A DNA stretch of 64,000 bases from JBEKCD01 sp050015055 (GCA_050015055.1 JBEKCD010000001.1:1-64000), one strand, 5' to 3'. Shown: positions 1 to 8,906, counted from the first letter of the stretch. Program-made: numbers and translations. Notes: generated by a model from the letters alone, not told the origin.

Positions 1-702
1 AGCTAGGAGTGTCTTTCCGCAGCCGGGTGGACCGAGCAGTAGAACCCCTTTCGGAGGATCTATTCCAAGCCTCTGGAAAATCTCGGGATGCCGCATTGGA
101 AGTTCAACCATCTCCCTTACCCGTTGAATCTCCTCCTCCAACCCTCCTAAGTCCTCATAGGTGGTACGTGGCACACCTTTAGCTTCCGCAACAGGTTCAG
201 CCAATATCTGCAATCTAGTATCGTGAGTCATCTTGACTATTCCGTGGGGCTGCATCTTCGCAACAGTGAACTGAACAGAATGGCCAAGCATCATAACGAG
301 CGTCGTGTCTCCCTCAACAAACGTCCTATCCATAAGTCTGTTCTTCACGAAATTTGTGAAGTCTTCGTCAAAGTTAAATCGCATATCCACTGGAGCAAGC
401 ACTATGCTCATGGCATCTTTAACTTCAGCCTTGCGAACTACAACGTACTCGTTTATTGATACGCCGGCATTTTTACGTAAGAACCCATCGATTCGCATAA
501 TGCTTGTATCCTGGTCTTCAGAGTACGCTGGCCAAGCGATCGCCGATGTCTTTTTCTTCCCTGAGAACTCTATTACGTCTCCAGATGAAACCCCTAACTT
601 TTGCATTGTGATCTGGTCTATTCTAGCGATTCCTCTTGCCACATCTTTCTGTCTGGAATCCAGAACTCTCAGCTGAACTTCGCTCAATCTTCGATGCTCC
701 AC
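1..702 (-). CDS. cdc48: Cdc48/VCP-type AAA+ ATPase, N-terminal part (cut by window edge)
   Basis: The visible 234 codons carry the double-psi-barrel and four-stranded N-domain typical of archaeal VAT/Cdc48 (residues about 1-180). A linker follows, then the beginning of the first AAA module with Walker A GPPGCGKT close to the left edge. Cdc48 is a hexameric ATP-driven unfoldase that feeds proteins to the proteasome or remodels complexes in the cytosol. The start chosen is GTG at 702, giving VEHRRLSEVQLRV. A second in-frame GTG lies at 726, and an in-frame TAG lies further upstream. The second AAA module and C-terminus are outside the window, so the exact paralogue cannot be told. The family call is firm from the N-domain plus the GLEEEIQRVREMVELP linker. 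Confidence 0.93.
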   Translation of the reverse strand, partial: MEHRRLSEVQLRVLDSRQKDVARGIARIDQITMQKLGVSSGDVIEFSGKKKTSAIAWPAYSEDQDTSIMRIDGFLRKNAGVSINEYVVVRKAEVKDAMSIVLAPVDMRFNFDEDFTNFVKNRLMDRTFVEGDTTLVMMLGHSVQFTVAKMQPHGIVKMTHDTRLQILAEPVAEAKGVPRTTYEDLGGLEEEIQRVREMVELPMRHPEIFQRLGIDPPKGVLLLGPPGCGKTLLA

Positions 703-1181
703 TAAATATATTTCTGATAGAAGCACTAAACCCTTTCTCCCAAGCGCGCGCTATGCCTCACTGTAAACGGTTAGGATCCGCGTTGCCTTGTCCCGAAATT
801 ATGTGTTGAAGTAGGTTGGTGAGACTGCCTTGTCGGTTCTCCCACTGTTTTCTGTTGCTTCCCTTGTTAGGACTAGACTAAGTACGCTGCAGTGAGAATA
901 AAGGCGCCAGACCTTGTAAGGACGCTGCCTCCAGCAATAAACAGTCCACTTGATTATCTCTCCCATCTTGACGCACGTGGGCCACTCATATCCAAAGAGT
1001 GTCATAAGACCCCTTTGATCTCCGGGCGATCTCATCCAGCTTCTCACACAATATAGGTTCCGATCTAATAAAGGATGCATCCTCGTATATAGTATTTTTA
1101 AGGAGCATGCTTGACTATCAACACGCTTATTAATAGCGCTATAGACTTGACCTAAGAGCGCTAATTTTGGAGCACAACGCT

Positions 1182-1247
1182 ATGAGCGAAGATGAAGAAG
1201 AAGAGGAAGAAGAAGAGGAAGAGGAACTAGAGGAAGAAGAAGAGTAA
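1182..1247 (+). CDS. Micro-ORF encoding an almost pure glutamate peptide
   Basis: The 21-codon ORF begins MSEDE and is otherwise glutamate, interrupted by a single leucine, with 17 acidic side chains in all. GGAG lies 9 bases upstream of the ATG, and an AT-rich TATA-like stretch (TTATTAATAG, near 1127-1136) lies further upstream. The purine-only GAA/GAG run could be a noncoding polypurine tract, but the start, SD-like site and tandem stop codons (TAATAG) fit a gene. It resembles the acidic tails of archaeal ribosomal stalk proteins, though no body domain is attached. The function is unknown. Confidence 0.35.
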   Translation: MSEDEEEEEEEEEEELEEEEE

Positions 1248-1399
1248 TAGGGCATTAGCGCGCATGCCTGTTCCGAAATTGGTTAAAAATGGTTTTTATT
1301 CTTCTCTTCGGGCTTGGGGGGGAATTCTGCACTCTCTACATGCTCGTGTTTTCTTTGAAGCAATCAGCCTCTGGGAATTTAAAAACGGCGCTCGCGCCC

Positions 1400-1680
1400 A
1401 GCATTACATCTGACGTTACAACTGAACAGCAGAAAGCCAACCCCACCTACAATCCCTGACTCGTACATTGAAAATTACATCTGACATTACAAACAAAAGA
1501 GCCGAGTCAACTCTGAAGAGCAGTCCAGACTGTTTTCTTCATGGTTTGTTACAGTTACAGATTACATCTGACATTACAAACAAAAAAAGGGGGTCGCCAA
1601 CGCAACATTGCAATTTTACAATTCAACATAACAAAAAATGTAAATAAAAAAAGGCGGGGGGCCGACAACACAGCATTACG
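1400..1680. repeat. Dispersed intergenic repeat, copy 1
   Basis: Short units of the type TTACATCTGACATTACAA occur at about 1404, 1474 and 1564. They are followed by a G-run and a conserved AT-rich block (1589-1678). The first 190 bases match 10971-11165 nearly base for base. The last block matches 17191-17280, with 66 of the first 70 bases identical by eye. No conserved reading frame is shared by the copies, so this is a noncoding repeat family. Confidence 0.75.
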
Positions 1681-1717
1681 CGTGCGCCGGACTCCTTCGC
1701 GTGCACAGGTTTTCTGC

Positions 1718-1846
1718 AGAGTCTCAGGGTACGCGCGCTACGTGTACATGCCAAAGAAGATCAGAGAAGCACTCGGGTAGAATCTAAGACTTCTGCCGAA
1801 CAAAAACGCAGCTGTAGTCTATCCTGAGAACGCCAGTCCCGAAAAA
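1718..1846 (+). pseudogene. Decayed AbrB/SpoVT-type DNA-binding protein
   Basis: The reading frame gives GYARYVYMPKKIREALG, then an in-frame TAG at 1778-1780, then LRLLPNKNAAVVYPENASPEK. The two halves join into the swapped-hairpin core of an AbrB-like transcription regulator or antitoxin, in which a strand, PKxIREALG helix and second strand bind DNA as a dimer. The N-terminus runs into the repeat at 1589-1678, and the region after ENASPEK has no continuing homology. The gene therefore looks truncated at both ends as well as interrupted. TAG is a normal stop in neighbouring genes, so readthrough is unlikely. Confidence 0.6.
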
Positions 1847-1978
1847 CCATCGCATGCGCCCATCACATGTTCGTAGTGGGGTATTCCAAAGTCCAAGAAT
1901 CGATTCCCTTACCGCGCGCCAGTAGAGGAAGGATACAAGAAAGTTTAGACTTGTAAGACCACAGGTTGCTAGACAAAC

Positions 1979-2479
1979 TCAGCTCGTGTAGGTTAGATTT
2001 GCCTGCGTGTTCACGTTCTTCTGATCCATGGAGAATGTGTTGGAATAGACCAAATAGTAAGTTCTTTGACCAGAGGGGAGGGGGACATCGAAGCTGGATG
2101 TGGTCAACTGTCCGCTATCGTAGTAAGCGCCTGTCTGATGTCCGTTCTGCCAATTGATGAACTCTGTTGGATCCATGACTAGGACTTCTATGTCGTTTAC
2201 CGAACCGCCCGATGCGGTGAAACTTCCTTGAACTTGCACGTTTGTGGCTCCTGAAGGCACGTAGAACGGATAGTATTCGTAATCGTTGGCTTTCACCGTT
2301 ATCAGATCATTAGTAATGTTGACCGTGTGCGTGGACTGTGTGACGCCGCCCCCGCCTCCCAAACCCCGAAAACCCAGAACCAACACCGACCCCAGAACAA
2401 TTATGCCGATAACAACTGCCATAATTTCAACGTTTCTAAGAACACGAGATTCTGTAGGCGAATGCGCTGTGGTGGCCAT
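1979..2479 (-). CDS. Membrane-anchored extracellular beta-sandwich protein
   Basis: The protein has 166 residues. A short basic N-terminus precedes one transmembrane segment (about residues 18-38, IMAVVIGIIVLGSVLVLGF). A glycine hinge (GGGGG) leads to a beta-rich outer domain of about 115 residues. The pattern VNDIEVLVMDPTEFINWQNG followed by YYLVYSN resembles GOLD/emp24-like or CBM-like domains in archaeal surface proteins, where it stabilises or tethers extracellular partners. The ATG at 2479 is the only plausible start before the membrane segment. No operon partner is close. The domain assignment is by pattern, so only the topology is firm. Confidence 0.75.
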   Translation of the reverse strand: MATTAHSPTESRVLRNVEIMAVVIGIIVLGSVLVLGFRGLGGGGGVTQSTHTVNITNDLITVKANDYEYYPFYVPSGATNVQVQGSFTASGGSVNDIEVLVMDPTEFINWQNGHQTGAYYDSGQLTTSSFDVPLPSGQRTYYLVYSNTFSMDQKNVNTQANLTYTS

Positions 2480-2833
2480 CGCTAGTTCGACCTTGCTAGC
2501 ACAATGCTAGATTAACATAATAAATCTTACGATTCAATACGTCAGCACCGAGCGCGCACTAACATAGTGCCCGCCCTTTCCCTTGCTGTTTCGTGGAAAT
2601 GATATCACATGTCTCCAAATAACGACTTAAGCGCGTAAACTAATAAACCAGTAGCCTTATAAGCACGTATGCACATTATATGCTATAGGGATAAGCAAAA
2701 AGGATGGATGTACAATGATGACAGAAATAGGAACGATGCTTGGTATATGGCAATTTGCTTATTGGAAGAAGATCTGACACGTGCGAATCGTGCACATTAA
2801 TTGAAACACATACAAAAAAGGTTGGTAATTCAA
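2480..2833. other. Intergenic region with TATA-like sites and a possible 20-codon ORF
   Basis: There is a TATA-like ACATTATATGC at about 2671-2681. Downstream, ATGATGACAGAAATAGG opens a 20-codon ORF (2715-2777) ending in TGA, with GGATG upstream. The peptide is not recognised and could be chance. The divergent promoter for the membrane protein at 1979-2479 must also lie here. Confidence 0.3.
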
Positions 2834-2977
2834 ATGGGGCGAATTTGCGTGGAGCTCCCAGATGAACTGGAGAAGAAGCTCAGGTTCAAAGCCATCGAGA
2901 GATTTGGCGGCAAAAAAGGCGACCTATCTAAGGCTGTCGAAGAATCTGTAAGAACATGGGTTGCCCAAGACAAATAG
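2834..2977 (+). CDS. Small ribbon-helix-helix DNA-binding protein
   Basis: This 47-residue protein begins MGRICVELPDELEKKLRFKA. It shows the beta-strand (RICVELP) followed by two helices (DELEKKLRFKAIERF and LSKAVEESVRTWV) of the ribbon-helix-helix fold used by CopG/VapB-type repressors and antitoxins. Such proteins dimerise and insert the strand into the DNA major groove. The ATG is the first in-frame start. No toxin gene follows, and the next real gene, at 3277-3456, is on the opposite strand. A free-standing repressor or orphan antitoxin is therefore the likeliest role. Confidence 0.75.
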   Translation: MGRICVELPDELEKKLRFKAIERFGGKKGDLSKAVEESVRTWVAQDK

Positions 2978-3276
2978 ACGCGCGAACAATTCCATACATC
3001 ATGGCTGGCCCCCCCTCAGCAGAAGCTTCACGCTTAGAGTTTGTCTTCACCCCCACCAACAAGCAACTTTCTCAGGATAAGGGACGTTTCGGCGAAAGAC
3101 TCTTTTTCGGCTTTCTTTCGCTTCAAGCACATGTCATATTCATGCTCTTTATTCCACTACTCGCGCGTTTTGGGTTTTGTACAAGACTTTACCCGCAGCG
3201 CACCTACTCGAACCTACTCGTCGCGCGCGCGTCGCAGCTATCCTTGCGTTCCTCTCTCCGTTACCAACAGAAGCAA

Positions 3277-3456
3277 TCAACAGTCCCGCACTTCCTTTTT
3301 CCTCGCTTCCCAGTATTCTCTTGCTTCCCCGTACTCCTTTTCTTTTTTGGCTGCTCCCGATTTGCTCCTACATTCTGGACATAAACACTTGCCCATGTAT
3401 TGCACATACCGGCTGTAGAACATCTTCCCGCAATTCTCGCATCGATGATCGCCCAT
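3277..3456 (-). CDS. Small zinc-ribbon protein with charged C-terminus
   Basis: The product has 59 residues and starts MGDHRCENCGKMF. It contains CENC and CPEC pairs about 16 residues apart, a treble-clef or zinc-ribbon arrangement, and a Lys/Glu-rich helix (AAKKEKEYGEAREYWEARKK) at the C-terminus. The ATG at 3456 is preferred over an in-frame TTG at 3489 because GGAAGG lies 7 bases upstream of it. A nucleic-acid-binding or adaptor role is typical for such proteins, but nothing in the context narrows it. ORFs on the opposite strand across 2956-3458 are shadows. Confidence 0.65.
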   Translation of the reverse strand: MGDHRCENCGKMFYSRYVQYMGKCLCPECRSKSGAAKKEKEYGEAREYWEARKKEVRDC

Positions 3457-3594
3457 GATTTCGCCTTCCGTATAATGGCTATCTTCCAAGGATTTAACAA
3501 GTTCTAAATTAGTCCACTAATGCAAAACAATAGTTCTTAAAAAAGCGCAGTCTTAAAGAAATCGGCTAGTTCGCGCGCGCTCTGTTGCTTAATC

Positions 3595-3602
3595 ACTTTA
3601 TA
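3595..3602 (+). promoter_or_regulatory. TATA box of alba
   Basis: CTTTATAA lies about 105 bases upstream of the alba ATG. A start site about 25 bases downstream would leave an 80-base leader. It is the only good TATA match in the gap. Confidence 0.4.
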
Positions 3603-3705
3603 AGGAAGCATGCGTAGTATAGGGCAGTGGCGTTCTGTCGTTGAAAGAATAGAAGAACACAGCAACGTTACACATTACAATCTATGATAAAAAGAGTGAT
3701 GGAAA

Positions 3706-3993
3706 ATGTCGGAAAAATCGGGAATTGTTTTCATAGGAAGCAAAACACCAATGGACTATGTTCTAGCGGTTATCACCAGACTATCCACGGGCGATGCTAA
3801 GGAAGTAATCTTGAAAGCACGAGGACGAGCAATCACAACAGCTGTTGACGTAGCTGAAATAACCAGAAATCGCTTCCTCAAAGACCTAAAAGTAGGCAGA
3901 ATCGCTATCGGGACAGAGGAGATGCCCGCAAGAGAAGGCGAAAACAGAGCACGGATGGTTTCAACGTTGGAGATAACGCTTACAAAAGAGTAG
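3706..3993 (+). CDS. alba: DNA/RNA-binding protein Alba
   Basis: The 95-residue protein shows the full Alba fold. It starts with a strand IVFIGSKTPMDYVLAVIT, in which the GxKPxMNYV-type motif holds the normally acetylatable lysine (Lys13 here). The helix, central strands (EVILKARGRAITTAVDVAEI) and the arm (EEMPAREGENRARMVSTLEITL) follow. Alba dimers coat DNA and RNA and set chromatin compaction in archaea. The length is normal for the family. It is monocistronic, with its own TATA box and a TAG stop followed by a 75-base gap before the next gene. Confidence 0.96.
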   Translation: MSEKSGIVFIGSKTPMDYVLAVITRLSTGDAKEVILKARGRAITTAVDVAEITRNRFLKDLKVGRIAIGTEEMPAREGENRARMVSTLEITLTKE

Positions 3994-4068
3994 GAAGACC
4001 TTGCGAAACACGTGCGTGCATGCAATAACAGTAGGGGACTATTAAGAAACGGGCAACGATGAAAAACA

Positions 4069-5319
4069 GTGAAGCTTGCTGTTCTGGTCTACGAGTATCC
4101 CCCGAAGATCGTCGGTGGCTTGGGAACCTATTCGGCTGAGATAACTCGCCAGTTTGTTCTCATGGACAATGACGTTACAGTTTTTACTATGAATGATGAT
4201 GCAGGTAGCCTACCGACGCGTGATATTTGGCGCGGTATCGAAATTCATAGGCCGCAACACATCGACATTTCTCACTCGTTGCCCGATGTAGTTGCAGAAG
4301 ACATAAAGAAATGGGGTAGTGGGATACAGTGGTTCTCAAAAATCCTTATGTACAATTATCTGAGCGCTGCAAAACTCGTTAATGAGTTGATAAGAAAAGA
4401 AGGCATCAAGTTCGACCTTGTCGTTGCTCATGACTGGCTTTCAGCCATAGGGGGAATGACTGTTAAGAAAGAGGCAGGATTGCCTTTTGCGTTCCACGTT
4501 CACTCAACAGAAAAAGGAAGAACGTTTGGAAACGGCTCGGTTACGGTGAGCAACATTGAACTCCACGCCGGCAAGGCGGCTGACCTCATCGTGACAGTTT
4601 CTCATGCTATGAAGGATGAGCTGGTAGGCCTCGAATTTCCGAAAGAGAAAATCCAAGTTGCTTACAACGGGGTCGACCCGAAGAAATACGATCCAGCAAC
4701 AGTGTCTCGTGAGCAGATCAAGAAAGTCAGAGCGATATATGATATCAAAGACGATGACTACATGATTCTTTTCGTAGGCAGACTCGTTGGCGTCAAAGGC
4801 GTTGACAAGCTTATCATGGCGTTGCCCCACATTCTGATGAAAAATCCGAAGGCGAAGCTTGTGATTGTGGGTCTAGGCGAGTTGCAAGAGTACCTGATGA
4901 ATTTGGTCAAAGCCACGAAAATGAGCGATTTTGTGAAGTTCCGTTTCGAGTTCATCCCAGAAGAGGAACGTATCCTCCACTACGCAGCGTGCGACGTCGC
5001 AGTTTTCCCAAGCTTCTATGAACCCTTCGGAATAGTGGTTCTCGAGGCAATGAGTATGGAGCGGCCAGTTGTAATCGGTGCAGCCGGCATCAGCGGTATG
5101 CGGGAGATAGTCGTGTATCGCGGTGAAGAACAGTGCGGTTATCACGTAGATCCAAACAACCCTTCAGACATAGCTTGGGGCATAAACTGCGTCTTGGAAA
5201 ATGATGAGAAAAGAAAGTGGATGGGCAAGAACGGCAGACGCAGAGTCCTGAACGAGTTCACTTGGGAAAAGATAGCTGAAAAAACACTGGGGCTTTATGA
5301 ACACATCATCAAACGCTAA
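4069..5319 (+). CDS. Glycogen-synthase-like glycosyltransferase (GT4/GT5 fold)
   Basis: The 416-residue GT-B enzyme has an N-terminal acceptor domain with the nucleotide-sugar loop GGLGTY (residues 16-21) and a His-rich acceptor segment (FHVHSTEKGR). The C-terminal donor domain holds FVGRLVGVKGVD and the diagnostic YEPFGIVVLEAM (Glu318 and Glu326 region). Archaeal relatives make glycogen or transfer glucose to polysaccharide. A role in starch/glycogen synthesis is likely but not proven, because GT4 enzymes for surface glycans look alike. The start is GTG at 4069 and no better in-frame start exists. The gene is alone, with tbp convergent on it. Confidence 0.88.
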   Translation: MKLAVLVYEYPPKIVGGLGTYSAEITRQFVLMDNDVTVFTMNDDAGSLPTRDIWRGIEIHRPQHIDISHSLPDVVAEDIKKWGSGIQWFSKILMYNYLSAAKLVNELIRKEGIKFDLVVAHDWLSAIGGMTVKKEAGLPFAFHVHSTEKGRTFGNGSVTVSNIELHAGKAADLIVTVSHAMKDELVGLEFPKEKIQVAYNGVDPKKYDPATVSREQIKKVRAIYDIKDDDYMILFVGRLVGVKGVDKLIMALPHILMKNPKAKLVIVGLGELQEYLMNLVKATKMSDFVKFRFEFIPEEERILHYAACDVAVFPSFYEPFGIVVLEAMSMERPVVIGAAGISGMREIVVYRGEEQCGYHVDPNNPSDIAWGINCVLENDEKRKWMGKNGRRRVLNEFTWEKIAEKTLGLYEHIIKR

Positions 5320-5363
5320 GCTAAGCGCGCGTGAAGTCGATAGGCGATTAACCTGTTAAGCTT

Positions 5364-5921
5364 TTATTCGTAGAATATGAGGTTTTGTTCCTCCAAGCTT
5401 TCATGAAGCTTGTGCACGGCATCATAAATGTCCTGTTCTTTCTTCGCTCCAGTGCAAACAAGGTTCCCGCTTGCGAATACCAGTATCACCACCTTAGGCT
5501 CGTCCATCCTGTAGATCAATCCTGGAAACTGCTCCGGCTCATACATCGTTTTTCCAAGCGTGGAAACCGCTTCCAAATCTACCTTTCCGCCCAAGCTTGC
5601 AGAAGCAACGATGTTCACAACCTTCAAGTCCGGCTTGCCGATGATTATTATTCCGCCCTTTTTCAACTCTTTAACAACCGTCATAACAGCCCTGCGGGAT
5701 TCCCTTTCAGATTTTGCTCCTGTACACACCATTTTTCCAGAGCTGAAAATCAGCGTGGCTGTCTTCGGTCTCTTAAGCCTAAACACTAGTCCTGGAAACT
5801 GTTCCGGTCGATACTCGACACCTGGATAACTCTTCACAACTGCGTTCAGGTCAACTCTTTGGTTGAGAGTGGCAGCGGCAACAACGTTTTGAATCTTTAT
5901 TATGGCTTTAGTCTTCGGCAT
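5364..5921 (-). CDS. tbp: TATA-box-binding protein
   Basis: The 185-residue protein is two direct repeats of the TBP saddle (about residues 8-92 and 99-183). Each repeat carries the PEQFPGLVFR / PEQFPGLIYR strand, followed by a hydrophobic strand (TATLIFSSGKMVCTGAKS / VVILVFASGNLVCTGAKK). TBP binds the TATA box and recruits TFB and RNA polymerase. The acidic C-terminal tail seen in many archaeal TBPs is short here (LIFYE). The ATG at 5921 with GGAAGTGG upstream is preferred to the adjacent TTG at 5924. It lies 13 bases after the OB-fold gene and is probably co-transcribed with it. Confidence 0.97.
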   Translation of the reverse strand: MPKTKAIIKIQNVVAAATLNQRVDLNAVVKSYPGVEYRPEQFPGLVFRLKRPKTATLIFSSGKMVCTGAKSERESRRAVMTVVKELKKGGIIIIGKPDLKVVNIVASASLGGKVDLEAVSTLGKTMYEPEQFPGLIYRMDEPKVVILVFASGNLVCTGAKKEQDIYDAVHKLHESLEEQNLIFYE

Positions 5922-5934
5922 CAAAAACCACTTC

Positions 5935-6600
5935 CTATGATGCGAGCGCGCATTCGATGACGCTTAAGCTCCCGCTTCTCCCCAGTCGCAACTGCCTTTC
6001 ACCGCTGAACCAAGCTACTGTACCATTTTTGACGTCAATTACGTCGCCCTCATGCACCGTGTTGATCTGCTGGTTCCATAAACTCATTTTCATTGAACCA
6101 GTTTCGTCCCTGATGAGCGCGTTTGATATCCAAGCCGTCGTTCCGTATCTCGTATAGACAATTTTGGATTTTGGAATCTCAAGCACCTCTGCTTTGAGGC
6201 TGACCCTTTTCATTCCAACTTTCAAGTCCCCAATCTTAGAGTTTACACCTTCGAAATTCTTGACTGAGGAAATTCTGGCCAAAATGGTCTTTATGTAGCT
6301 TTCGAGCTGATTCTTTCCTTGCAGGATGGTAATCGATATCGGAAATTGAGCCACAACCTCTCGACCGGTGGTAAAGAGAAAAATCGCTGAATTCTTCGTC
6401 CTCTTGCGACATTCAATAATCACCTGCTCACATTCTGACCTCTCGTGATCCCAAGCTTCCACAATGCGATCGAAAAATTCCCCCGCATCAACCTTATGCA
6501 ACACTGCGATTCTGGCAAGGTTCTCCAGAACCCTTCCATCTTTGTATGAATGCATGCCCTTAAGCGGCCTGCCTCTACCTCTCCAAACATGTTTCGCCAT
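5935..6600 (-). CDS. OB-fold single-stranded nucleic-acid-binding protein
   Basis: The protein has 221 residues. The first 120 are basic and helical (RGRGRPLKG near the N-terminus). The last 95 form an RPA/SSB-type OB fold, with IGDLKVGMKRVSLKAEVLEI, an aromatic strand with TAWISNALIRDETGSM, then VHEGDVIDVKNGTVAWFSGE. The pattern DETGSMKMSLW is typical of archaeal RPA-like proteins that bind single-stranded DNA. It directly precedes tbp in the same direction, which suggests an informational operon. The N-terminal domain is not recognised. Confidence 0.8.
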   Translation of the reverse strand: MAKHVWRGRGRPLKGMHSYKDGRVLENLARIAVLHKVDAGEFFDRIVEAWDHERSECEQVIIECRKRTKNSAIFLFTTGREVVAQFPISITILQGKNQLESYIKTILARISSVKNFEGVNSKIGDLKVGMKRVSLKAEVLEIPKSKIVYTRYGTTAWISNALIRDETGSMKMSLWNQQINTVHEGDVIDVKNGTVAWFSGERQLRLGRSGSLSVIECALAS

Positions 6601-6864
6601 CTAACTATTTCCACTCTGTTGTTTTTGACGCGCAAATCCATCGCTAAAATAATAGATCTGGAACGCGCATCTCAGTATTCTCAACATCACTTATATAGCT
6701 TAACTGCCAGCGCATACCTGTGCCTGCGCTTAATGATTATCACGCACTAACTTGCACATTTAGCTAGGAGCATGCGACTAAGATGCCCACACGAAACGAT
6801 ACGTAGTTTCAGCAAGTTTGAAATGCAGTGAAGCTTAAAGTGTCGTACAAGATGAGATGTCTTT

Positions 6865-7440
6865 ATGAGAGTCTGTGGGATAATCGGGAGCCCGAAGAAA
6901 AACGGAAATGTGGATTTGCTCGTTTCACAGGTGTTGAAGGGCGCTCAAATTCGAGAAGCGGAAACCTCCAAAATCTATCTTAATGACTTGTCGATTAAAC
7001 CGTGCCAAAGTTGCGGAGTAGATCCCAACCCGAATTTTTGTCTGTTCGATGACGACATGAAAGTAATCTACGACGCTCTGGAAACCTGCGATGCGATTGT
7101 GCTAGGCACTCCAGTGTATTTCGACACAGTCAGCGCACAAACAAAACTCATGATAGACCGCTGCAACTGCCTCGTGCCCTACGTGAAGCTGGCTGAGGAA
7201 ACGTTTGGCTTCGAGAGAAGAATGAAAAAACACAAGAAGGGAGTGTTCGTGTGTGTTGGCGGCACAGACGAAGGCTTCGGCACAATATTAGAAACGGTAA
7301 AAGGATTCTTCAACTGGGCCAATATAGAACTAGTGAAAACGATTCTGTTTCCTCATGAAGACAACGAATTGGGCGGCGTAAAACGCAACAAAACCAAGAT
7401 GGCTGAGGCTTTCGATTCGGGAATGTACCTTGCAGAATAA
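6865..7440 (+). CDS. NAD(P)H-dependent FMN reductase / iron-sulfur flavoprotein
   Basis: This 191-residue flavodoxin-fold protein has the FMN phosphate loop GSPKKNGNVDLL (residues 8-19), the aromatic FMN-contact segment GTPVYFDTVSAQTKLMIDR, and a cysteine motif CQSCGVDPNPNFC (about residues 48-60). The cysteine motif matches the compact cluster motif of archaeal iron-sulfur flavoproteins, which pass electrons from ferredoxin to small acceptors. The cluster could be 4Fe-4S, but the last cysteine spacing is variable in the family. The gene is single, with MFS convergent on the 3' side. Confidence 0.85.
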   Translation: MRVCGIIGSPKKNGNVDLLVSQVLKGAQIREAETSKIYLNDLSIKPCQSCGVDPNPNFCLFDDDMKVIYDALETCDAIVLGTPVYFDTVSAQTKLMIDRCNCLVPYVKLAEETFGFERRMKKHKKGVFVCVGGTDEGFGTILETVKGFFNWANIELVKTILFPHEDNELGGVKRNKTKMAEAFDSGMYLAE

Positions 7441-7567
7441 ATCTTGGCTCGCAAGCAATTGCACCATGCAGCATGCGATGCCCCACATCCCGATTTTGTT
7501 GAGGGTTGAGCTTATTCCGAACAAAACAGCAGAAGTGATAGCGCTCACGTAGTCCAATGATGAGACA

Positions 7568-8806
7568 TTAGACCTCAACACGATTGATTTTTCTATTAGC
7601 AACTCCTGACAGCACAAAGACTAGGCAAGCAGAGAGTAGGACTACAGTGGGCGACAGAAATAGGCCAACGTATCCAAAGCTCGTTCCAAGGATGAACCCT
7701 CCGACTATAGGACCGATAGTCTGCCCGATGTCCATCACAGTGTCCAAGAAGCCTGTCGAGGTGCCGATGAACTCGCACGGTGCCAGCTCCGTTATCAGAG
7801 CAGTTGTGGGCGCCGTCGCTGTAGCGAAGCCGAATCCATATATCAGAGCCAACAACAAGAGAACGCGAAGGTCCGAAGAGAATGGCATGACAACCAACGG
7901 TGCGGAGCATATCAGCAGGCCCACTATTATGGGCTTTCGTCTGCCTGTTCTGTCCGAGACTCTTCCCATGTAGGCTCTGACGAAGATAGCGAGCACGATG
8001 ATGCTGCCCGAAACAGCGGCCGTTGAGAAGAAGTCGAAGTGCAGACTGTCTTTCAAGTATCCGGAGAGAAAATAATCCACTGTGCCGAACGAGTAGTACA
8101 AGCTGGCCTGCACAAAACTAACAGCCAGCACTGCATGATTCTTGGCCAAGGCTCCCCATCCGGCGTACATCCGCCTCAAAGTGTCTTGGTTTCTCGACGC
8201 GGCAACGATGCGTGGCTTTCTCTCAGCTAGAAACAGCAGTGCCATGACGAAGGCAGCCAGCCCGGCCGCAGCGACCGCAAGGCACATGACGTGATAGTTG
8301 TACAGGGGGTCGGAAGTGCTTGCTGTGCTGTACAGTATGTATCCTCCGAAGAAAGGTGCAATGCTTCTGCCGACGTACGTTGCAGACGTGAAGAGTGATA
8401 TGCGTTCCCCTCGCTGTGACGGAAACAACTCGGCCATCGAGGCTTCGGCCACGGGAACGAAGATGGCAGTTGCAAACCCGTGGTAGAACCTGACGAGTAT
8501 GAGTTGCCACCATGTTGATATGAAAAGGTAGAAGAAAGGTGCGGTTGCAAACACGAAGCCTGATGCTAGCAGGAACTTCTTTCTGCCGTAAATGTCTGAA
8601 AGCGAAGATGCGGGGAGACTGACCAAAATGCCTGGTATGGTTGAAGCTGCAGCCACAAAGCCTGACCAATCAGTAGGCGTGCCCAGCGCAATAGCAAAGG
8701 GGTTAAGCAGAGTCTTGGACATTGTCGAGCTCAGGATTGCAAAGACTCCCATCACGCACAGTGTCCAAAAAACGGCTTTTCCCACTTTGTCAGACGTAAT
8801 ATTCAT
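7568..8806 (-). CDS. MFS transporter
   Basis: The 412-residue protein has twelve predicted membrane segments in two six-helix halves. The signature loop SLSDIYGRKKFL sits between TM2 and TM3, with a counterpart GRVSDRTGRRKPIIV between TM8 and TM9. It belongs to the drug:proton antiporter-like branch of the major facilitator superfamily, moving a small solute across the cell membrane. Substrate cannot be read from the sequence. The N-terminus MNITSDKVGKAVF is short and cytosolic. The gene stands alone and is divergent from the His-rich protein and the ChrB gene. Confidence 0.92.
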   Translation of the reverse strand: MNITSDKVGKAVFWTLCVMGVFAILSSTMSKTLLNPFAIALGTPTDWSGFVAAASTIPGILVSLPASSLSDIYGRKKFLLASGFVFATAPFFYLFISTWWQLILVRFYHGFATAIFVPVAEASMAELFPSQRGERISLFTSATYVGRSIAPFFGGYILYSTASTSDPLYNYHVMCLAVAAAGLAAFVMALLFLAERKPRIVAASRNQDTLRRMYAGWGALAKNHAVLAVSFVQASLYYSFGTVDYFLSGYLKDSLHFDFFSTAAVSGSIIVLAIFVRAYMGRVSDRTGRRKPIIVGLLICSAPLVVMPFSSDLRVLLLLALIYGFGFATATAPTTALITELAPCEFIGTSTGFLDTVMDIGQTIGPIVGGFILGTSFGYVGLFLSPTVVLLSACLVFVLSGVANRKINRVEV

Positions 8807-8906
8807 GCTGCAAACCAGCTTGAACTCATCTTGACGTCAAACTTATGTAAGTAGATATTCTACTATCATAAGTAGTTAATCCAAACAAGAGAGTGTGAAA
8901 GAAAGT

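Noticed and set aside
799..1080. 93-codon minus ORF rich in Trp and Cys
   Set aside because: No known motif, no usable ribosome site, and composition unlike neighbouring proteins.
1541..1780. 79-codon plus ORF across the repeat
   Set aside because: Only its last 20 codons are meaningful (AbrB remnant); the rest is the noncoding repeat, not conserved in the other copies.
3041..3458. Plus-strand ORFs over the small zinc protein
   Set aside because: Ser/Phe/Leu-rich shadows of the minus-strand zinc gene and its downstream DNA.
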